A stretch of 64,000 bases of DNA. It comes from Roseococcus pinisoli (lineage in GTDB: Bacteria; Pseudomonadota; Alphaproteobacteria; Acetobacterales; Acetobacteraceae). Where the stretch lies: contig NZ_JAHCDA010000005.1 of NCBI RefSeq assembly GCF_018413645.1, positions 62,001 to 126,000 of the forward strand. The letters are read 5' to 3'. A program made the position numbers and the translations under genes. This document shows, one piece after another, positions 9,242 through 20,858 of the stretch (its first letter is position 1; each line of letters begins with the position of its first letter). The notes under the pieces were generated by a model. It had not been told where the DNA came from and ran no database searches. It worked only from the letters and a program-made list of their open reading frames with translations.

Positions 9242-9667
9242 TCAGCCTGCCTCGTCCTTGTCGCTCTTCTCGACCGGAAGGTCGCGCATGACCTCGGGCC
9301 GCTTCATCAGCTCGTCCATCCGCATGGCGTAGTCGAGCGCGTTGTCGGGCTGGAAATGCAGGTCCGGCGCGAATTTCAGCCGCACGGACTTCGCCACCTG
9401 GCCGCGCAGGAAGGCGTTAGCCCGCCTCAGCGCCACGAACTGCTCCTTCGGCACGTCGCGTCCGAGGCCGCTGATGAAGGCCGTCATGTGCTTGAGGTCG
9501 GGGCTGGCCCGGACCTCCGTCACCGTGATGCGGGCATTGGCGAGCTCGGGGTCGCGGAAATCCCCGCGCTCGAAGATGGCGGCCAGTGCGTGGCGGACCT
9601 CTTCCGCGACGCGGAGCTGGCGCTGCGTGGGCGCACCGGGGGGCGTGTCGTGCTGGCGCTTGGCCAT
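9242..9667 (-). CDS. rbfA: Ribosome-binding factor A
   Basis: A 141-residue KH-type 30S maturation factor. It has the family's RQLRVAEEVRHALAAIFERG start and the VTEVRASPDLKHMTAFIS strand, with a short acidic tail. It acts in 16S rRNA 5'-end processing and cold adaptation. Preceded by a strong hairpin after infB and followed by another before truB. Confidence 0.96.
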   Translation of the reverse strand: MAKRQHDTPPGAPTQRQLRVAEEVRHALAAIFERGDFRDPELANARITVTEVRASPDLKHMTAFISGLGRDVPKEQFVALRRANAFLRGQVAKSVRLKFAPDLHFQPDNALDYAMRMDELMKRPEVMRDLPVEKSDKDEAG

Positions 9668-9680
9668 GTCTCGTCTCTCT

Positions 9681-9719
9681 GAAAAAGCAAAGGGCGCGGC
9701 GGGCTGACCCGCCGCGCCC
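9681..9719 (-). terminator. Intrinsic terminator between infB and rbfA
   Basis: A perfect 12-bp stem (9692-9703 with 9708-9719) and a CTGA loop. On the minus strand it is followed by TTTGCTTTTT. This is the form of a Rho-independent terminator, so infB and rbfA may not be fully co-transcribed; rbfA would need read-through or its own promoter. Confidence 0.75.
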
Positions 9720-9740
9720 CAATCATTCGCCGGACCGAAA

Positions 9741-12530
9741 TCAGGCGGCCGCGACGGTCTCCGTCTCGAAGCACTCGATCTGATCGCCGACGCGGATGTC
9801 GTCGTAGTTCTTGAAGCCCATGCCGCATTCGTAGCCGTTGGTGACCTCGCGGACGTCGTCCTTGAAGCGGCGGAGCGTACCCAGCTCGCCCTCGTGGATG
9901 ACGATGCCCTCGCGCAGCAGGCGCACGCCGCAGCCGCGCTTCACCACGCCCTCGGTCACGCGGCAACCCGCCACGTTGCCGAGGCGCTTGACCTCGAAGA
10001 CCTGCAGGATGGTCGCGTAGCCAATGAAGTTCTCGCGCTGCACCGGCGCCAGGCGCGACTTGAAGATCGCCTCGATGTCGTCCGACACCTGGTAGATGAT
10101 CGAGTAGTAGCGGATGTCCACGCCGTCCCGCTGGGCCATCTCGCGGGCCTGCGTCGTGGCGCGGACGTTGAAGGCCACCACCACGGCGTTGGACGCCTTG
10201 GCGAGCTGGATGTCGCTCTCGGTGATCTGGCCGACCGCCGAGTGAAGCACGCGCACGCGCACCTCGTCGTTGCCGAGCTTGCCGAGGGTGACGTTGATCG
10301 CCTCTGCCGAGCCCTGCACGTCCGCCTTGACGACGACCGCCACTTCCTTCTGCTCGCCGGCCTGAATGCGGGCCAGCATCTCGTTGAGCGAGCCGCGGTT
10401 CGCACCGAGCAGCGCCGCCGCCTTGTCACGCGCCCGCCGCTGGCGGAACTCGCTGACCTCGCGGGCCTTGGACTCGCTTTCGACCGCGACAAAGTTCTCG
10501 CCGGCCGAGGGCACGCCCGAAAGACCCAGGATCTCGACCGGGAAGGACGGGCCGGCCGTCTTGATCTGCGCGCCGCGATTGTCGACCAGCGCGCGCACGC
10601 GGCCCCATTCGGAGCCGGCGACCACGATGTCGCCCTGGTTCAGCGTGCCGTTCTGCACGAGCACCGTCGCCACCGGGCCGCGGCCGCGATCGAGCTTGCT
10701 CTCGATCACGGTGCCCTCGCCCGCGCGGTCCGGATTGGCGCGCAGATCGAGGATTTCGGCCTGGAGGATGATGGCTTCCAGCAGCTTGTCGAGGTTCGTG
10801 CCCTTGGTGGCCGAAACCTGGATTTCCTGCGTGTCGCCGCCCAGGCTCTCGACCACGATCTCGTGCTGCAGCAGTTCCTGCCGCACGCGATCCAGGTTGA
10901 TGCCCGGCTTGTCGATCTTGTTGACCGCCACGATCAGGGGAACATCGGCGGCACGGGCGTGCTTGATGGCCTCGATCGTCTGCGGCATCACGCCGTCATC
11001 GGCCGCCACCACCAGCACCACCATGTCGGTGACGCCGGCGCCGCGGGCACGCATCGCCGTGAAGGCCTCGTGGCCCGGCGTGTCGATGAAGGTGACCTTC
11101 CCCTGCGGGGTCTCGACCTGATAGGCGCCGATGTGCTGGGTGATGCCACCTGCCTCGCGCGCCGCCACGTCGGTCTTGCGGAGAGCGTCGAGCAGGCTCG
11201 TCTTGCCGTGGTCGACATGGCCCATGATGGTCACGACGGGCGGGCGCGGCTGCAGGGCCTCGTCCTCGTCCACCATGCCCTCGAGGCCCAGCTCCACGTC
11301 GTCCTCCGCCACGCGCTTCACGCGGTGGCCGAATTCCTGCGCGACCAGCTCGGCCGTGTCGGCGTCGATGCTCTGCGTCAGCGTCGCCATCACGCCCATG
11401 CGGAACAGCGCCTTCACCACCTCGCCGCCACGGGCGGCCATGCGGTTGGCGAGCTCCTGGACCGTGATGGTCTCGGGAATGATCACGTCGCGGACGACGC
11501 GCTCCTGGCCGGCGCGGAGGCGGGCCAGCTCCTGCTGCCGCCGCTCACGCTCACGGGCGCGGCGGACCGAAGCCATCGAGCGGCTGCGCTCGTCCTCGCC
11601 ATCCATCGCGGCGGCGACGTCGATGCGGCCACCGGCATCGCGGCGACGATCGCCGGCGAGCGGCGTCTTCTTCACGGGCGCCGGCATGGGGCGCTTGATG
11701 CCACCAGGCGCGGGCCCACCGGGACGGCGCGCCGGACCACGGCGGTCGTCCTCTTCCTCGCCGCGGGCACGCGGGCTCAGGGAGAGGCGCGCACCGGGCG
11801 CGGAGGACGGCGGCGGGTTGCTCGGCCGGAGCGCCGGACCCTGCGTCGCACGGGCGGCAAGCGGCGTCACGCGCGGCGCGGCCGGGCGCGGCGCTTCCGT
11901 CACGGCCGGACGGGGAGCGGGCGCAGCCGGAGCCGGCGCGGGCGTCGCGGCAGGGGCCGGAGCGGCGGCGACCGGGGCCGCCGGAGCGGCAGCAGCCGCA
12001 CGGGCAGCCTGGCGCGCCTGGCGCTCGGCTTCTTCCTGGGCGGCGCGGGCCTGGGCCTCTGCCTCCTCGCGCTGGCGGCTTTCGTCTTCGGCGCGGCGCG
12101 CGGCTTCCTCGGCAGCGCTGCGCACCATGAGGGCCTGCTGCTCACGCTGCTCGCGCTCACGCTGGGCCTCAACCCGGCGCTGCTCCTCCAACACGCGCTG
12201 GCGCGTGGCGAGCTCGGCGGCCGTCAGCGGACGCCCGGCGCTCGGCGCGGGCCCACGGGACGGGGCGCCGGATTTCGGGGCTCCACCGGGCGTGGAGGGC
12301 CGCGGCGCACCGGGGCGGCCGGGGGGCGTCGGCGCACGCAGCGTCGCCGGCGGGGTGCCAGGGACGGGGGCGCGCTTCTTCACGACCTCGACCTGGACCA
12401 CCTTCGAGCGCCCATGGCTGAAGCTCTGCCGGACGCTCCCGGCATCCACAGTCTTCCCCAACTCCAAGCGGCCCGCGGGGCGGAGGCTCAACCGGCTCTT
12501 CGCCGCATCCTGATCGTTCTGGTCGCTCAT
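9741..12530 (-). CDS. infB: Translation initiation factor IF-2
   Basis: GTPase that places initiator tRNA on the 30S subunit. 929 residues from the ATG at 12530 (MSDQNDQD), preferred over an upstream start six codons earlier. A long Pro/Ala/Glu/Arg-rich N-terminal region (about 50-330) precedes the IF2_N domain ([17 protein letters not shown]), the G1 motif [14 protein letters not shown], the DTPGHEAF G3 motif and the NKID G4 motif, followed by domains II-IV. The low-complexity linker is usual for alphaproteobacteria. Between ylxR and rbfA in the standard order. Confidence 0.97.
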   Translation of the reverse strand: MSDQNDQDAAKSRLSLRPAGRLELGKTVDAGSVRQSFSHGRSKVVQVEVVKKRAPVPGTPPATLRAPTPPGRPGAPRPSTPGGAPKSGAPSRGPAPSAGRPLTAAELATRQRVLEEQRRVEAQREREQREQQALMVRSAAEEAARRAEDESRQREEAEAQARAAQEEAERQARQAARAAAAAPAAPVAAAPAPAATPAPAPAAPAPRPAVTEAPRPAAPRVTPLAARATQGPALRPSNPPPSSAPGARLSLSPRARGEEEDDRRGPARRPGGPAPGGIKRPMPAPVKKTPLAGDRRRDAGGRIDVAAAMDGEDERSRSMASVRRARERERRQQELARLRAGQERVVRDVIIPETITVQELANRMAARGGEVVKALFRMGVMATLTQSIDADTAELVAQEFGHRVKRVAEDDVELGLEGMVDEDEALQPRPPVVTIMGHVDHGKTSLLDALRKTDVAAREAGGITQHIGAYQVETPQGKVTFIDTPGHEAFTAMRARGAGVTDMVVLVVAADDGVMPQTIEAIKHARAADVPLIVAVNKIDKPGINLDRVRQELLQHEIVVESLGGDTQEIQVSATKGTNLDKLLEAIILQAEILDLRANPDRAGEGTVIESKLDRGRGPVATVLVQNGTLNQGDIVVAGSEWGRVRALVDNRGAQIKTAGPSFPVEILGLSGVPSAGENFVAVESESKAREVSEFRQRRARDKAAALLGANRGSLNEMLARIQAGEQKEVAVVVKADVQGSAEAINVTLGKLGNDEVRVRVLHSAVGQITESDIQLAKASNAVVVAFNVRATTQAREMAQRDGVDIRYYSIIYQVSDDIEAIFKSRLAPVQRENFIGYATILQVFEVKRLGNVAGCRVTEGVVKRGCGVRLLREGIVIHEGELGTLRRFKDDVREVTNGYECGMGFKNYDDIRVGDQIECFETETVAAA

Positions 12531-12551
12531 TCGTCGTTCCGAAACCAATCC

Positions 12552-13176
12552 CTATACCCCGCCTGCCGGCAGAAAGCCGGCTAAACGAGCCGCCTCCGCC
12601 TGCAGCGAGGACACCATCCGACCCGGGGAGATCGCGACGTGAACCGCGCGATCCCTTCCGAAAACACCACCCAACTCCGCAGCCGTCAGCGGAGTCAGAA
12701 CCGGCAGCTCTCTGCCGCCAACCAATCGGCTTCGTTCGGCGGGGCTGCCGTCTGAAGCCTGAACCAGCAGCGCCACGCGATCGTGGCGAAGCCAGTCAAG
12801 AACCGCCTCGCGCCCCGCGACAGCCTCGCCGCTGCGCCTTGCGAAGCCGACAAGATCACGGATGCGCTGCCGCAGCCCGGAAACGACAAGCGCGCCAAGA
12901 TCGCCCGGCACTCCTACGGAGCCCCGTGCTGCCCTGGCGAAGGCGCCCTGCTTCAGGGCCTTGTGCAATACATCTTCCCGCGCCAGCAACCATAGGCCTC
13001 TGCCCGGTAGGCGTCCACCCAGATCAGGGACCAGCTCGCGCGTAGGGCCTATGACAAAACGGACCAGCCGCTCCTTCGGCAAGACTTCCCGCGTAACGAT
13101 GCAACGCCGCAGGGGCCCACGCTCACGCGCGATCGCATCGTCCGGTATGTCGTCTTCCGCAGGCGAATGCGCAAGG

Positions 13177-13184
<8 letters not shown>
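12552..13184 (-). CDS. ylxR: YlxR-type RNA-binding protein fused to an L7Ae-like domain
   Basis: N-terminal YlxR (DUF448) domain with the hallmark RRCIVTREVLPKERLVRFV, then a C-terminal half (about residues 110-205) resembling the YlxQ/L7Ae ribosomal fold. YlxR proteins in other bacteria modulate RNase P. In this frame there is no ATG or GTG between the nusA stop and the motif. A TTG at 13082 would cut the motif away. The CTG at 13182-13184, a few bases after a GGGGGAGAGG purine run, keeps about 28 residues before the motif, as in relatives, so I use it. The gene then overlaps nusA by 8 bases. Confidence 0.75.
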
Positions 13185-14733
<1,549 letters not shown>

Positions 14734-14736
14734 GTC

Positions 14737-15255
14737 TCAGTTCCCTTTGTTCGCCGTCGTGGCGGCGATGAGTTCATCGGTGAGGACGAGTTTGGCGCGA
14801 CGCATCTGGTCGCGCGGCAGGGAGATTTCAGGACCTTCGTCGAGGCGAAGCCGGGCATTGTCCAGATCGGCGCCGAGCACGATCCCGCGGAAGCGCTTGC
14901 GCCCCTCGACCGGGATCAGCATCTCCACCGTGGCCACGTGGCCGGCGTAATGCTCCCAGTCCTTGGTGCGGGTGAGCGGGCGGTCGATGCCGGGGGAAGA
15001 GACTTCCAGCATCCACTCGGCCTTGATCGGATCGGCGACGTCGAGCACCGCGCCCACGGCGTGGCTGATCGATTCGCAGTCCTCGACGGTGAAGGGCGCA
15101 CCATCCGCACGATCGGCCATGATCTGGACCGTGGGGCGCTCCTTGCCGCTGATCTGCACGCGGACGAGCTCATAACCCAGATGCTCGATGGTGGGAGCCA
15201 CCAGATCGGCAATGCGGGCGTCAAGCCCTTCGTGTCGCGGACGTTCGATCGTCAA
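14737..15255 (-). CDS. rimP: Ribosome maturation factor RimP
   Basis: 30S subunit assembly factor. The core matches Rim[21 protein letters not shown], the SSPGIDRPL motif and a C-terminal SH3-like part. The start is uncertain. In frame, only TTG at 15255 or TTG/GTG codons farther up (15294, 15285) are possible. The upstream ones lie inside an intrinsic terminator, so I take TTG at 15255, which gives [14 protein letters not shown] as N-terminus but has no ribosome site, only the terminator's T run, just before it. First gene of the rimP-to-pnp cluster. Confidence 0.88.
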   Translation of the reverse strand: MTIERPRHEGLDARIADLVAPTIEHLGYELVRVQISGKERPTVQIMADRADGAPFTVEDCESISHAVGAVLDVADPIKAEWMLEVSSPGIDRPLTRTKDWEHYAGHVATVEMLIPVEGRKRFRGIVLGADLDNARLRLDEGPEISLPRDQMRRAKLVLTDELIAATTANKGN

Positions 15256-15286
15256 AAAACAAAAAAGGCGGCCCCGGAAGGCCACC
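15254..15286 (-). terminator. Strong intrinsic terminator abutting rimP start
   Basis: GGTGGCC pairs with GGCCGCC (one G-U pair) around a 6-base loop, followed on the minus strand by six T, a G and six T. This closes the upstream glycosyltransferase operon. Its T run ends in the proposed TTG start of rimP, so termination and rimP expression may be linked. Confidence 0.8.
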
Positions 15287-15371
15287 CCCCTCAAGAATGG
15301 ATGGTGTTGAAGGCACGGAATATGACGGTTCCGGCCAGCGGATGCAAGGGCAACGAAGAGAGACGTCGGGA

Positions 15372-16682
15372 TCAGGACCGATCCGACGGCTCGCGGCGAA
15401 GCATCTGCCCCAGCCGCCGAAGCGGCGCGGTGACGCGCCAGGACGTGCTCGCGCGAAGAATCCCGATCGCCTGCCGATGCCCTTCCAGCTCGGCGAGGGC
15501 CTCAGCCTCTCGGGCCCTGGAGGCATCGAGCTCCGCCCGGACAGCGTCCCCCCGCAGGCTCGCCGCCTCGGCGTTCATTCGGGCCTGCCGCTCACACTCC
15601 ATCGCCTGTCGGTGCCCGTCCAACTGGGCCAGAGCCGCCGCCTCTCGCGCCCTGCAGGCATCAAGCTCCGCCCGGACCGCATCCCCCCGCATGCTCGCCG
15701 CCTCGGCGTTCATTCGGGCCTGCCGCTCACACTCCATCGCCTGTCGGTGCTCGTCCAACTGGGCTAAAGCCGCCGCTTCCCGCGCCTGGGCGCCGGCTAC
15801 CTCCACCCGTGCCGCGTCAAGACCGGGTAAAGTCTCCCGGATGGCCGTCCAGGCAATCCGGTCGAGGACCTGGCTCACCGCGGAGCGCAGCCCGGCGACC
15901 CAGGGCTCGCCCCCTGCCCGCATGACGCGCCACAGTGTCGCCTGCTCAACCTCCATGATGGGGGGATGCCGCAGGATGCCAGGCCACCAGTCGGCTGCGT
16001 CGGCGATTCCCACCAGGCGCTCCACCTCCGCACTTGCCGAGAAGCGGGATTTTTTCCAATCCGCACTGAAATGCAGGTTGGTCGGCTGGCGGAGGTAGGC
16101 GGGCGGGAGCGCCCCTATTCCCAGCATGCGGCGCCACAGCACCCAATCGGCGGCGGCGGGCACATCCTCCGGCCAGAATCCCGCCTGATGCAGCGCCTCC
16201 TTCGTATGTACGACGCAGGCAGCGGGGATCGTGTTGCCTCGATGGAAATCCTGGAGGCCGCCCGGAAGGCCCAGATCGGTGGCGAAAGGGACGATGACGC
16301 CGTCGGTGGAGACCCAGAGAGGGCGGCTGTAGCCCCAGGAGGCCCCCTCGCTGTCCAGCAGATCCCCCATCAGGGCCAGATGATCGGGCAACAGCAAATC
16401 ATCATGCGCGGCGAAAGCGATGAGCCGCCCCCGGGCCTCGCGCAGCGCCAGGTTGCGGTTCGCGTAACCAAAATGCGGCGCCTTCGGCAAATCGAAAAAG
16501 CGGATCCGCGGGTCCTCGAAGGCTGCCATGACATCGCGCGTGCCGTCGGTGCATCCATCAGCGACGACGAGAAGCTCGAAATCCGGCTCCGTCTGGGCGA
16601 GCACGGACTGGATGGCGAAGCCCAGGACGTCGGCCCGGTTATGAGTGGGCAGCAGAACCGAGAAACGCGGCGTGCCCGTCAT
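15372..16682 (-). CDS. Family 2 glycosyltransferase with tandem coiled-coil repeats
   Basis: N-terminal GT-A domain (about 1-210): [21 protein letters not shown] nucleotide-binding start, the DGCTDGT loop and an AHDD metal site in [13 protein letters not shown]. The C-terminal half is a long helical region with two almost identical 45-residue repeats (300-344 and 345-389, [11 protein letters not shown]...) and a third partial copy. It ends in the [16 protein letters not shown] motif common at the end of surface-polysaccharide transferases. Start ATG at 16682 overlaps the stop of the upstream cupin gene (ATGA). Probably modifies envelope polysaccharide; sugar donor unknown. Confidence 0.85.
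   Translation of the reverse strand: MTGTPRFSVLLPTHNRADVLGFAIQSVLAQTEPDFELLVVADGCTDGTRDVMAAFEDPRIRFFDLPKAPHFGYANRNLALREARGRLIAFAAHDDLLLPDHLALMGDLLDSEGASWGYSRPLWVSTDGVIVPFATDLGLPGGLQDFHRGNTIPAACVVHTKEALHQAGFWPEDVPAAADWVLWRRMLGIGALPPAYLRQPTNLHFSADWKKSRFSASAEVERLVGIADAADWWPGILRHPPIMEVEQATLWRVMRAGGEPWVAGLRSAVSQVLDRIAWTAIRETLPGLDAARVEVAGAQAREAAALAQLDEHRQAMECERQARMNAEAASMRGDAVRAELDACRAREAAALAQLDGHRQAMECERQARMNAEAASLRGDAVRAELDASRAREAEALAELEGHRQAIGILRASTSWRVTAPLRRLGQMLRREPSDRS
15516..15785 (-). repeat. Two tandem 135-bp repeats inside a glycosyltransferase gene
   Basis: The 135-base unit (15651-15785 and 15516-15650) recurs almost unchanged, for example CCTCGGCGTTCATTCGGGCC at 15566 and 15701. A degenerate third partial copy follows. 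In frame, so copy-number change would lengthen the coiled coil by 45 residues per unit. Confidence 0.9.
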
Positions 16683-17284
16683 CCTCCCGTGGTTCCCTCA
16701 GGAAAACGGTAGGGAATCAATGGTGTGTCGAGAGGCAGGCGCCACTTGTCCGGCGCCGCATGGTCGTACTGGATGGTGGGAAAGTTCACGATCACGACGT
16801 CACTCGAGCCGATGTTGTGATCCGCATGCCAGACGTTGATCGGCACGTTCACCAGGCAGCGCTCGTGCTCGGAAAGAACGATGCGGCACACCTCTCCGCA
16901 TGTCGGGCTGTCAGGCCGGGGATCGAAGAGGACCAACGCCATCCGCCCCTGCAAAATGGCGTAGCGATCCTCGTGCCGGCGATGAAGATTCCACCCCTTC
17001 ACCACGCCGGGACGGATCGTAAAGGTATAAGAGAAGACAAGCGGTTCGGGGTGAAAGCCCCAGCGCGGGTCGTAAAGCTCGGTGACGGTTCCGCGCTCGT
17101 CCGTATGCGTTTTCAGGAACCGCACGGAAACACCATGGGTCAGCCGCCCCAGAGACCGCCCCTCGGCGGAGACGGTGGCTTTATCCTGAACCGCCTCGCG
17201 CAGTGTCTGATCGAGAAGCGTTTCGTGGAGGGGGGCCTTCAAGACATCGTCCTCATAGGGATTGCCATAAGAGGAAGGATACAT
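16679..17284 (-). CDS. RmlC-like cupin, dTDP-4-dehydrorhamnose 3,5-epimerase family
   Basis: About 201 residues with a beta-sandwich of the RmlC/FdtA type: VRFLKTHTDERGTVTELYD, then VVKGWNLHRRHEDRYAILQGRMALVLFD with the His pair expected in the active site, and LVNVPINVWHADHNIG. Start taken at MYPSSYGNPYED (17284); the upstream open frame is an antisense shadow of the kinase gene. It overlaps the glycosyltransferase start by four bases, so the pair likely makes or transfers a sugar for the envelope. The exact epimerase or isomerase activity is not certain. Confidence 0.75.
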   Translation of the reverse strand: MYPSSYGNPYEDDVLKAPLHETLLDQTLREAVQDKATVSAEGRSLGRLTHGVSVRFLKTHTDERGTVTELYDPRWGFHPEPLVFSYTFTIRPGVVKGWNLHRRHEDRYAILQGRMALVLFDPRPDSPTCGEVCRIVLSEHERCLVNVPINVWHADHNIGSSDVVIVNFPTIQYDHAAPDKWRLPLDTPLIPYRFPEGTTGG

Positions 17285-17327
17285 TCCGTTCGCTGGGGAT
17301 GCGATACTCCGGAAGCGGTTACGCGAC

Positions 17328-18995
17328 CTATCCCCGCGGCAGCCGCACCACGAAGCGCGCGCCCAGGACCTTCCCCTCCGCATCGCGCCGGTTCTCGGCG
17401 CTGATCCGCCCGCGCAGCCCTTCGATGATCTGGCGCGAGATGGAGAGGCCGAGCCCGGAATGCTGGCCGAACCGCTCCCCGCTCGGACGCTCCGAATAGA
17501 AGCGGTCGAAGATCCCCTCCAGCCGGGCATCGGGGATGCCGGGCCCCTCGTCCTCGACGGTCAGCTCCACCTCGGTCGCGGTCTCCCGCGCGCGGAGCCA
17601 GACATGGCCCTCCTCCGGGCTGAAGGAGATCGCATTGCCGAGCAGGTTGCGGATGACCTGCACGACCCGGTCCTCCACGCCCATCGCCACCAGCTTGTCC
17701 GGCGCCTCGAGGATCATCTCCGGGTCGCGCGGCTTACGGGTCGTGTTGTGCAGTTCCACCAGCACGGCGAGGATGGGGCCGATATCCACGGGCTCGGCGA
17801 TGCTGCGCGACAGCTCGGCATCGACGCGCGAGCTGTCGGAGATATCGCCGATCAGCCGGTCCATGCGCACCGCGTCATTGGCGATAATGGAGAGCAGCCG
17901 GTGCTGCTGCGCCTTGTCCTCGACCCGGCGGAGCGTCTCGATGGCGCTGCGCACGCTGGTCAGAGGGTTCTTCAGCTCATGCGCCACATCGGCGGCGAAA
18001 CGCTCATTGGCGTCGATCCGGGCCCAGAGCGCGCGGGCGGCCGCCTGGAGGTCGCGCGCCAGCACGCCGATCTCGTCGCGGCGCTCCAGCAGCGCGCTGG
18101 GGACGCTGCCGGTTCGGCCCTTGCCCTGCCGCATCTCGGCCGCGGCACCGGCCAGCTGAAGGATAGGCGTGGCGATCGTGCGCGCCAGGTAGAGCGAGAC
18201 GGCGACGGTGAGGACGAGTGCCAGGCAGAAGAGGCCGAGCACGCTGGCGCGGATCTCGAAGAGGCGCTCATCCACCTCGCGCGCCTCGCGCGTCAGCAAC
18301 ACGATGCCCACGGCCTGCGCCCCGCGCCGTGCGGGCTCGGCGACGGAGACCAACAGGCGGCCGTCCGGCGTGCGGCGGATATAGGGGGTGACGCCCCCCT
18401 CCAGCGCCAGGCGCAGCTCGGCCTGGCGCTCGGGCCCGAGGTCCGGCTGCCAGTCGAAGCTCTGGGCATCGGGCGTCGTGTCGAGCACGACGGGATTGGC
18501 CGACCGGTTGGGCACCAGGTTCAGCATCCACTCATAGGCGCCGGACAGCGAGGAGGAGAGCGCGCCGCGGGAGGCCGGCGCGGGCAGCGGCTCGGTGACG
18601 ACGGCGCCGCCGACCCCTTCCCGCACCCGGCTGTCGGCCACGACGAGGCCCGCCGTGTCGAAAAGCCGCGCCTGGGTGTTCGGCGAGGGCTCGACGAGGC
18701 GGCGCAGCAGCGGCCGCGCCTGTTCGGGCACCAGCACGGCACGGTCGTCCTGGACGCGGACGGCGGCCTCGGCGATGGCGCCGGCATAGATGCGCGCTTG
18801 GTTGCGCATGGCCTCGACCTCGGCGGCCATGAGCCCGTTCTGATACTGGTCAAGATACAGCAGTGCCGCGGCCAGCAGGGCGGGCGGCAACGCGTTCACC
18901 AGAAGGATCCGCCGGAGCAGGGGCGAGACCCAGCGGCGGCGGTGCTCCTGCACCGGGCTGCCGTCCTCGGGCTTGAGCAGGGGGGCCTCCGGCAT
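17328..18995 (-). CDS. chvG: Sensor histidine kinase, ChvG/BvrS-like
   Basis: 555 residues: first membrane helix (about 28-47), a large periplasmic sensing domain (about 48-245), a second helix (about 250-272), HAMP linker, HisKA box with His339 in DVAHELKNPLTSVRSA, then the ATPase N box (NLLGNAISFSPEEG), G1 (DEGPGIP) and G2 (GLGLSIS). The order and the periplasmic domain match alphaproteobacterial ChvG, which with ChvI responds to acid and envelope stress. The partner regulator ChvI is not in this window. Only 2 bases separate it from a CcdB-like gene upstream. It is followed by envelope-sugar genes. Confidence 0.85.
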   Translation of the reverse strand: MPEAPLLKPEDGSPVQEHRRRWVSPLLRRILLVNALPPALLAAALLYLDQYQNGLMAAEVEAMRNQARIYAGAIAEAAVRVQDDRAVLVPEQARPLLRRLVEPSPNTQARLFDTAGLVVADSRVREGVGGAVVTEPLPAPASRGALSSSLSGAYEWMLNLVPNRSANPVVLDTTPDAQSFDWQPDLGPERQAELRLALEGGVTPYIRRTPDGRLLVSVAEPARRGAQAVGIVLLTREAREVDERLFEIRASVLGLFCLALVLTVAVSLYLARTIATPILQLAGAAAEMRQGKGRTGSVPSALLERRDEIGVLARDLQAAARALWARIDANERFAADVAHELKNPLTSVRSAIETLRRVEDKAQQHRLLSIIANDAVRMDRLIGDISDSSRVDAELSRSIAEPVDIGPILAVLVELHNTTRKPRDPEMILEAPDKLVAMGVEDRVVQVIRNLLGNAISFSPEEGHVWLRARETATEVELTVEDEGPGIPDARLEGIFDRFYSERPSGERFGQHSGLGLSISRQIIEGLRGRISAENRRDAEGKVLGARFVVRLPRG

Positions 18996-18997
18996 GT

Positions 18998-19267
18998 TCA
19001 GAAGCCTGTCAGAAGGGGTTCGAGGGGGCGGGTGAGCCCATCATTTCCGGGCCCATATCGACGAATGGCCGCGAGATGGGGCGCCATCATGGCGACCGCC
19101 GCCGCAGTCCCGTCAGGAAGCGGCCGGGGGCGGCCCAGGGCGGGCGGGGCGGGCGTCGGCGGAAGCAAGGGGGCAATGATCCTCGATGACGATGCTTCGA
19201 GCCAGGCGGGCTGGGCATCGAGCAGATACCCTGCGCCGCGCTTCGCCCGATAGAGGTCGAAACGCAT
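18998..19267 (-). CDS. ccdB: CcdB-like toxin homologue without a CcdA partner
   Basis: About 89 residues: MRFDLYRAKRGAGYLLDAQ start, SSSRIIAPLLPP middle and LEPLLTGF end match the CcdB family, in which plasmid members poison DNA gyrase. Chromosomal members end in a similar TGF rather than the F-plasmid WGI. It is about ten residues shorter than F-plasmid CcdB. Only about 67 bases lie between it and tctA, too little for CcdA, and no antitoxin is seen nearby. Start may also be the adjacent ATG at 19270. It sits 2 bases before the chvG start. Whether it is toxic cannot be read from sequence. Confidence 0.75.
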   Translation of the reverse strand: MRFDLYRAKRGAGYLLDAQPAWLEASSSRIIAPLLPPTPAPPALGRPRPLPDGTAAAVAMMAPHLAAIRRYGPGNDGLTRPLEPLLTGF

Positions 19268-19334
19268 CATCGTCAGAAGAGGCGGCATCGGGTGGGTGGG
19301 CAGCGGAGCGACCTCCCCTGCCCGCCCGGCCCTC

Positions 19335-20858
19335 CTAGCTGTCGACGCTCGCGGTAGCGGCCGTCCGGCGGCGCCGCGTCGCCAGGGCGTAGAGGCGGGG
19401 CCCGAACAGGGCCAGAGCCGCCAGGATCAGGATGATGAGGCTGCCGGGGCGGGTCACGAAGGTGGTCCAGTCGCCCTCGCTGATGGTCATGGCCTGCCGC
19501 AGCGCCTGTTCCGCCATGGGTCCCAAGATCATGCCGATGATCACTGGCGCCACCGGGAAGTCGAAGCGCCGCATGAACATGCCGATGATGCCGATGCCGT
19601 AGAGCAGCAGCAGGTCCGTGACCGAGTTGGAGATGCCGTAGGTGCCGATCGTCGCGAAGACCAGGATGCCGGCATAGAGCTGCGGCGTTGGGATCTTCAG
19701 GATCTTCACCCAGAGGCCGACCAGCGGCAGGTTCAGCACCACCAGCATGACATTGGCGATGAACAGGCTGGCGATCAGCGTCCAGACCAGATCGGCCTGG
19801 GTCTGGAAAAGCAGCGGCCCCGGCTGGATGCCGTAGCTCTGGAAAGCGGACAGCATGATCGCGGCCGTCGCGCTGGTGGGCAGGCCCAGCGTCAGCATCG
19901 GCACCAGGATGCCGGCGGCGGCCGCATTGTTCGCGGCCTCCGGCCCGGCCACGCCCTCGATGGCGCCCGTCGTGCCGAATTCATGGGCGTATTCGGGCGC
20001 GACCAGCTTCTTCTCCGCGTAGTAGCTCAGCATGGTCGGCATCTCGGTGCCGCCGGCGGGCATCACGCCGAAGGGGAAGCCCAGCCCCGCGCCGCGGATC
20101 CAGGGCCAGAAGCTGCGCTTGAGGTCCGTGCGCGAGAGCCAGAGCCGGCCCACCGGCAGCACCTGCACCTTCCCGTCCACGTGGTTCCAGGCCATGTGCA
20201 GCGCCTCCGCCACCGCGAAGAGCGCGACCGCGACGAGCACGACGTTCACGCCATCGAAGAGCTCGGGCAGTCCGAAGGTCATGCGGGGTTGGCCGGTCTG
20301 CAGGTCGATGCCGACGAGGCCCAGCGAGAGCCCGAAGAACAGGCTGGTCAGCCCCCGCAGCGGCGAGCCGCCCAGCACCGCCGAGACGGTGACGAAGCAG
20401 AGCAGCATCAGCGAGAAATACTCGGCCGGCCCGAGCACGAGCGCGAAGTCCACGACGACGGGGCCGAGGAAGGCGATGCCCAGCGTGCCCACCACGCCGG
20501 CCACGAAGCTGCCCACCGCCGAGGTCGCCAGCGCCGGCCCCGCGCGGCCGTTGCGCGCCATCTTCGCCCCCTCGAGGGCCGTGATGATGGAGCCGGACTC
20601 CCCCGGCGTGTTCAGCAGGATGGAGGTGGTGCTGCCGCCATACATCGCGCCGTAGAAGACGCCGCAGAAGAGGATGAAGGCACCGGTCGCGCTCACCTGG
20701 TAGGTGATGGGCAGCAGCAGCGCGATGGTCAGCGCCGGCCCGATGCCCGGCAGCACGCCGACCGCGGTGCCGAGGAAGCAGCCCAGCAGCGCCCAGCCCA
20801 GGTTGCCGAGGCTGAAGGCATGCGAGAAGCCCAGGGAAAGTCCGTCGATCGCGTTCAT
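19335..20858 (-). CDS. tctA: Tripartite tricarboxylate transporter, large membrane subunit TctA
   Basis: 507 residues with about 12 hydrophobic helices and the TctA signature [22 protein letters not shown] near the N-terminus and the matching [18 protein letters not shown] repeat in the middle. Inner membrane, secondary uptake driven by ion gradient with a periplasmic binding protein. Stop of tctB and start of tctA overlap by one base (TGATG). Substrate unknown; TctABC systems carry citrate and other carboxylates. Confidence 0.93.
   Translation of the reverse strand: MNAIDGLSLGFSHAFSLGNLGWALLGCFLGTAVGVLPGIGPALTIALLLPITYQVSATGAFILFCGVFYGAMYGGSTTSILLNTPGESGSIITALEGAKMARNGRAGPALATSAVGSFVAGVVGTLGIAFLGPVVVDFALVLGPAEYFSLMLLCFVTVSAVLGGSPLRGLTSLFFGLSLGLVGIDLQTGQPRMTFGLPELFDGVNVVLVAVALFAVAEALHMAWNHVDGKVQVLPVGRLWLSRTDLKRSFWPWIRGAGLGFPFGVMPAGGTEMPTMLSYYAEKKLVAPEYAHEFGTTGAIEGVAGPEAANNAAAAGILVPMLTLGLPTSATAAIMLSAFQSYGIQPGPLLFQTQADLVWTLIASLFIANVMLVVLNLPLVGLWVKILKIPTPQLYAGILVFATIGTYGISNSVTDLLLLYGIGIIGMFMRRFDFPVAPVIIGMILGPMAEQALRQAMTISEGDWTTFVTRPGSLIILILAALALFGPRLYALATRRRRTAATASVDS

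Noticed and set aside
9894-12584. Long plus-strand open frame opposite infB
   Set aside because: Mirror of the IF-2 gene; no recognisable protein and low-complexity RAH/LGR sequence.
15516-15785. Insertion sequence or mobile repeat
   Set aside because: The 135-base repeats are in frame inside a glycosyltransferase gene, have no inverted ends and no transposase.
18998-19267. A complete CcdAB toxin-antitoxin module
   Set aside because: Only about 67 bases lie upstream before tctA, not enough for CcdA, and no antitoxin-like frame exists nearby.
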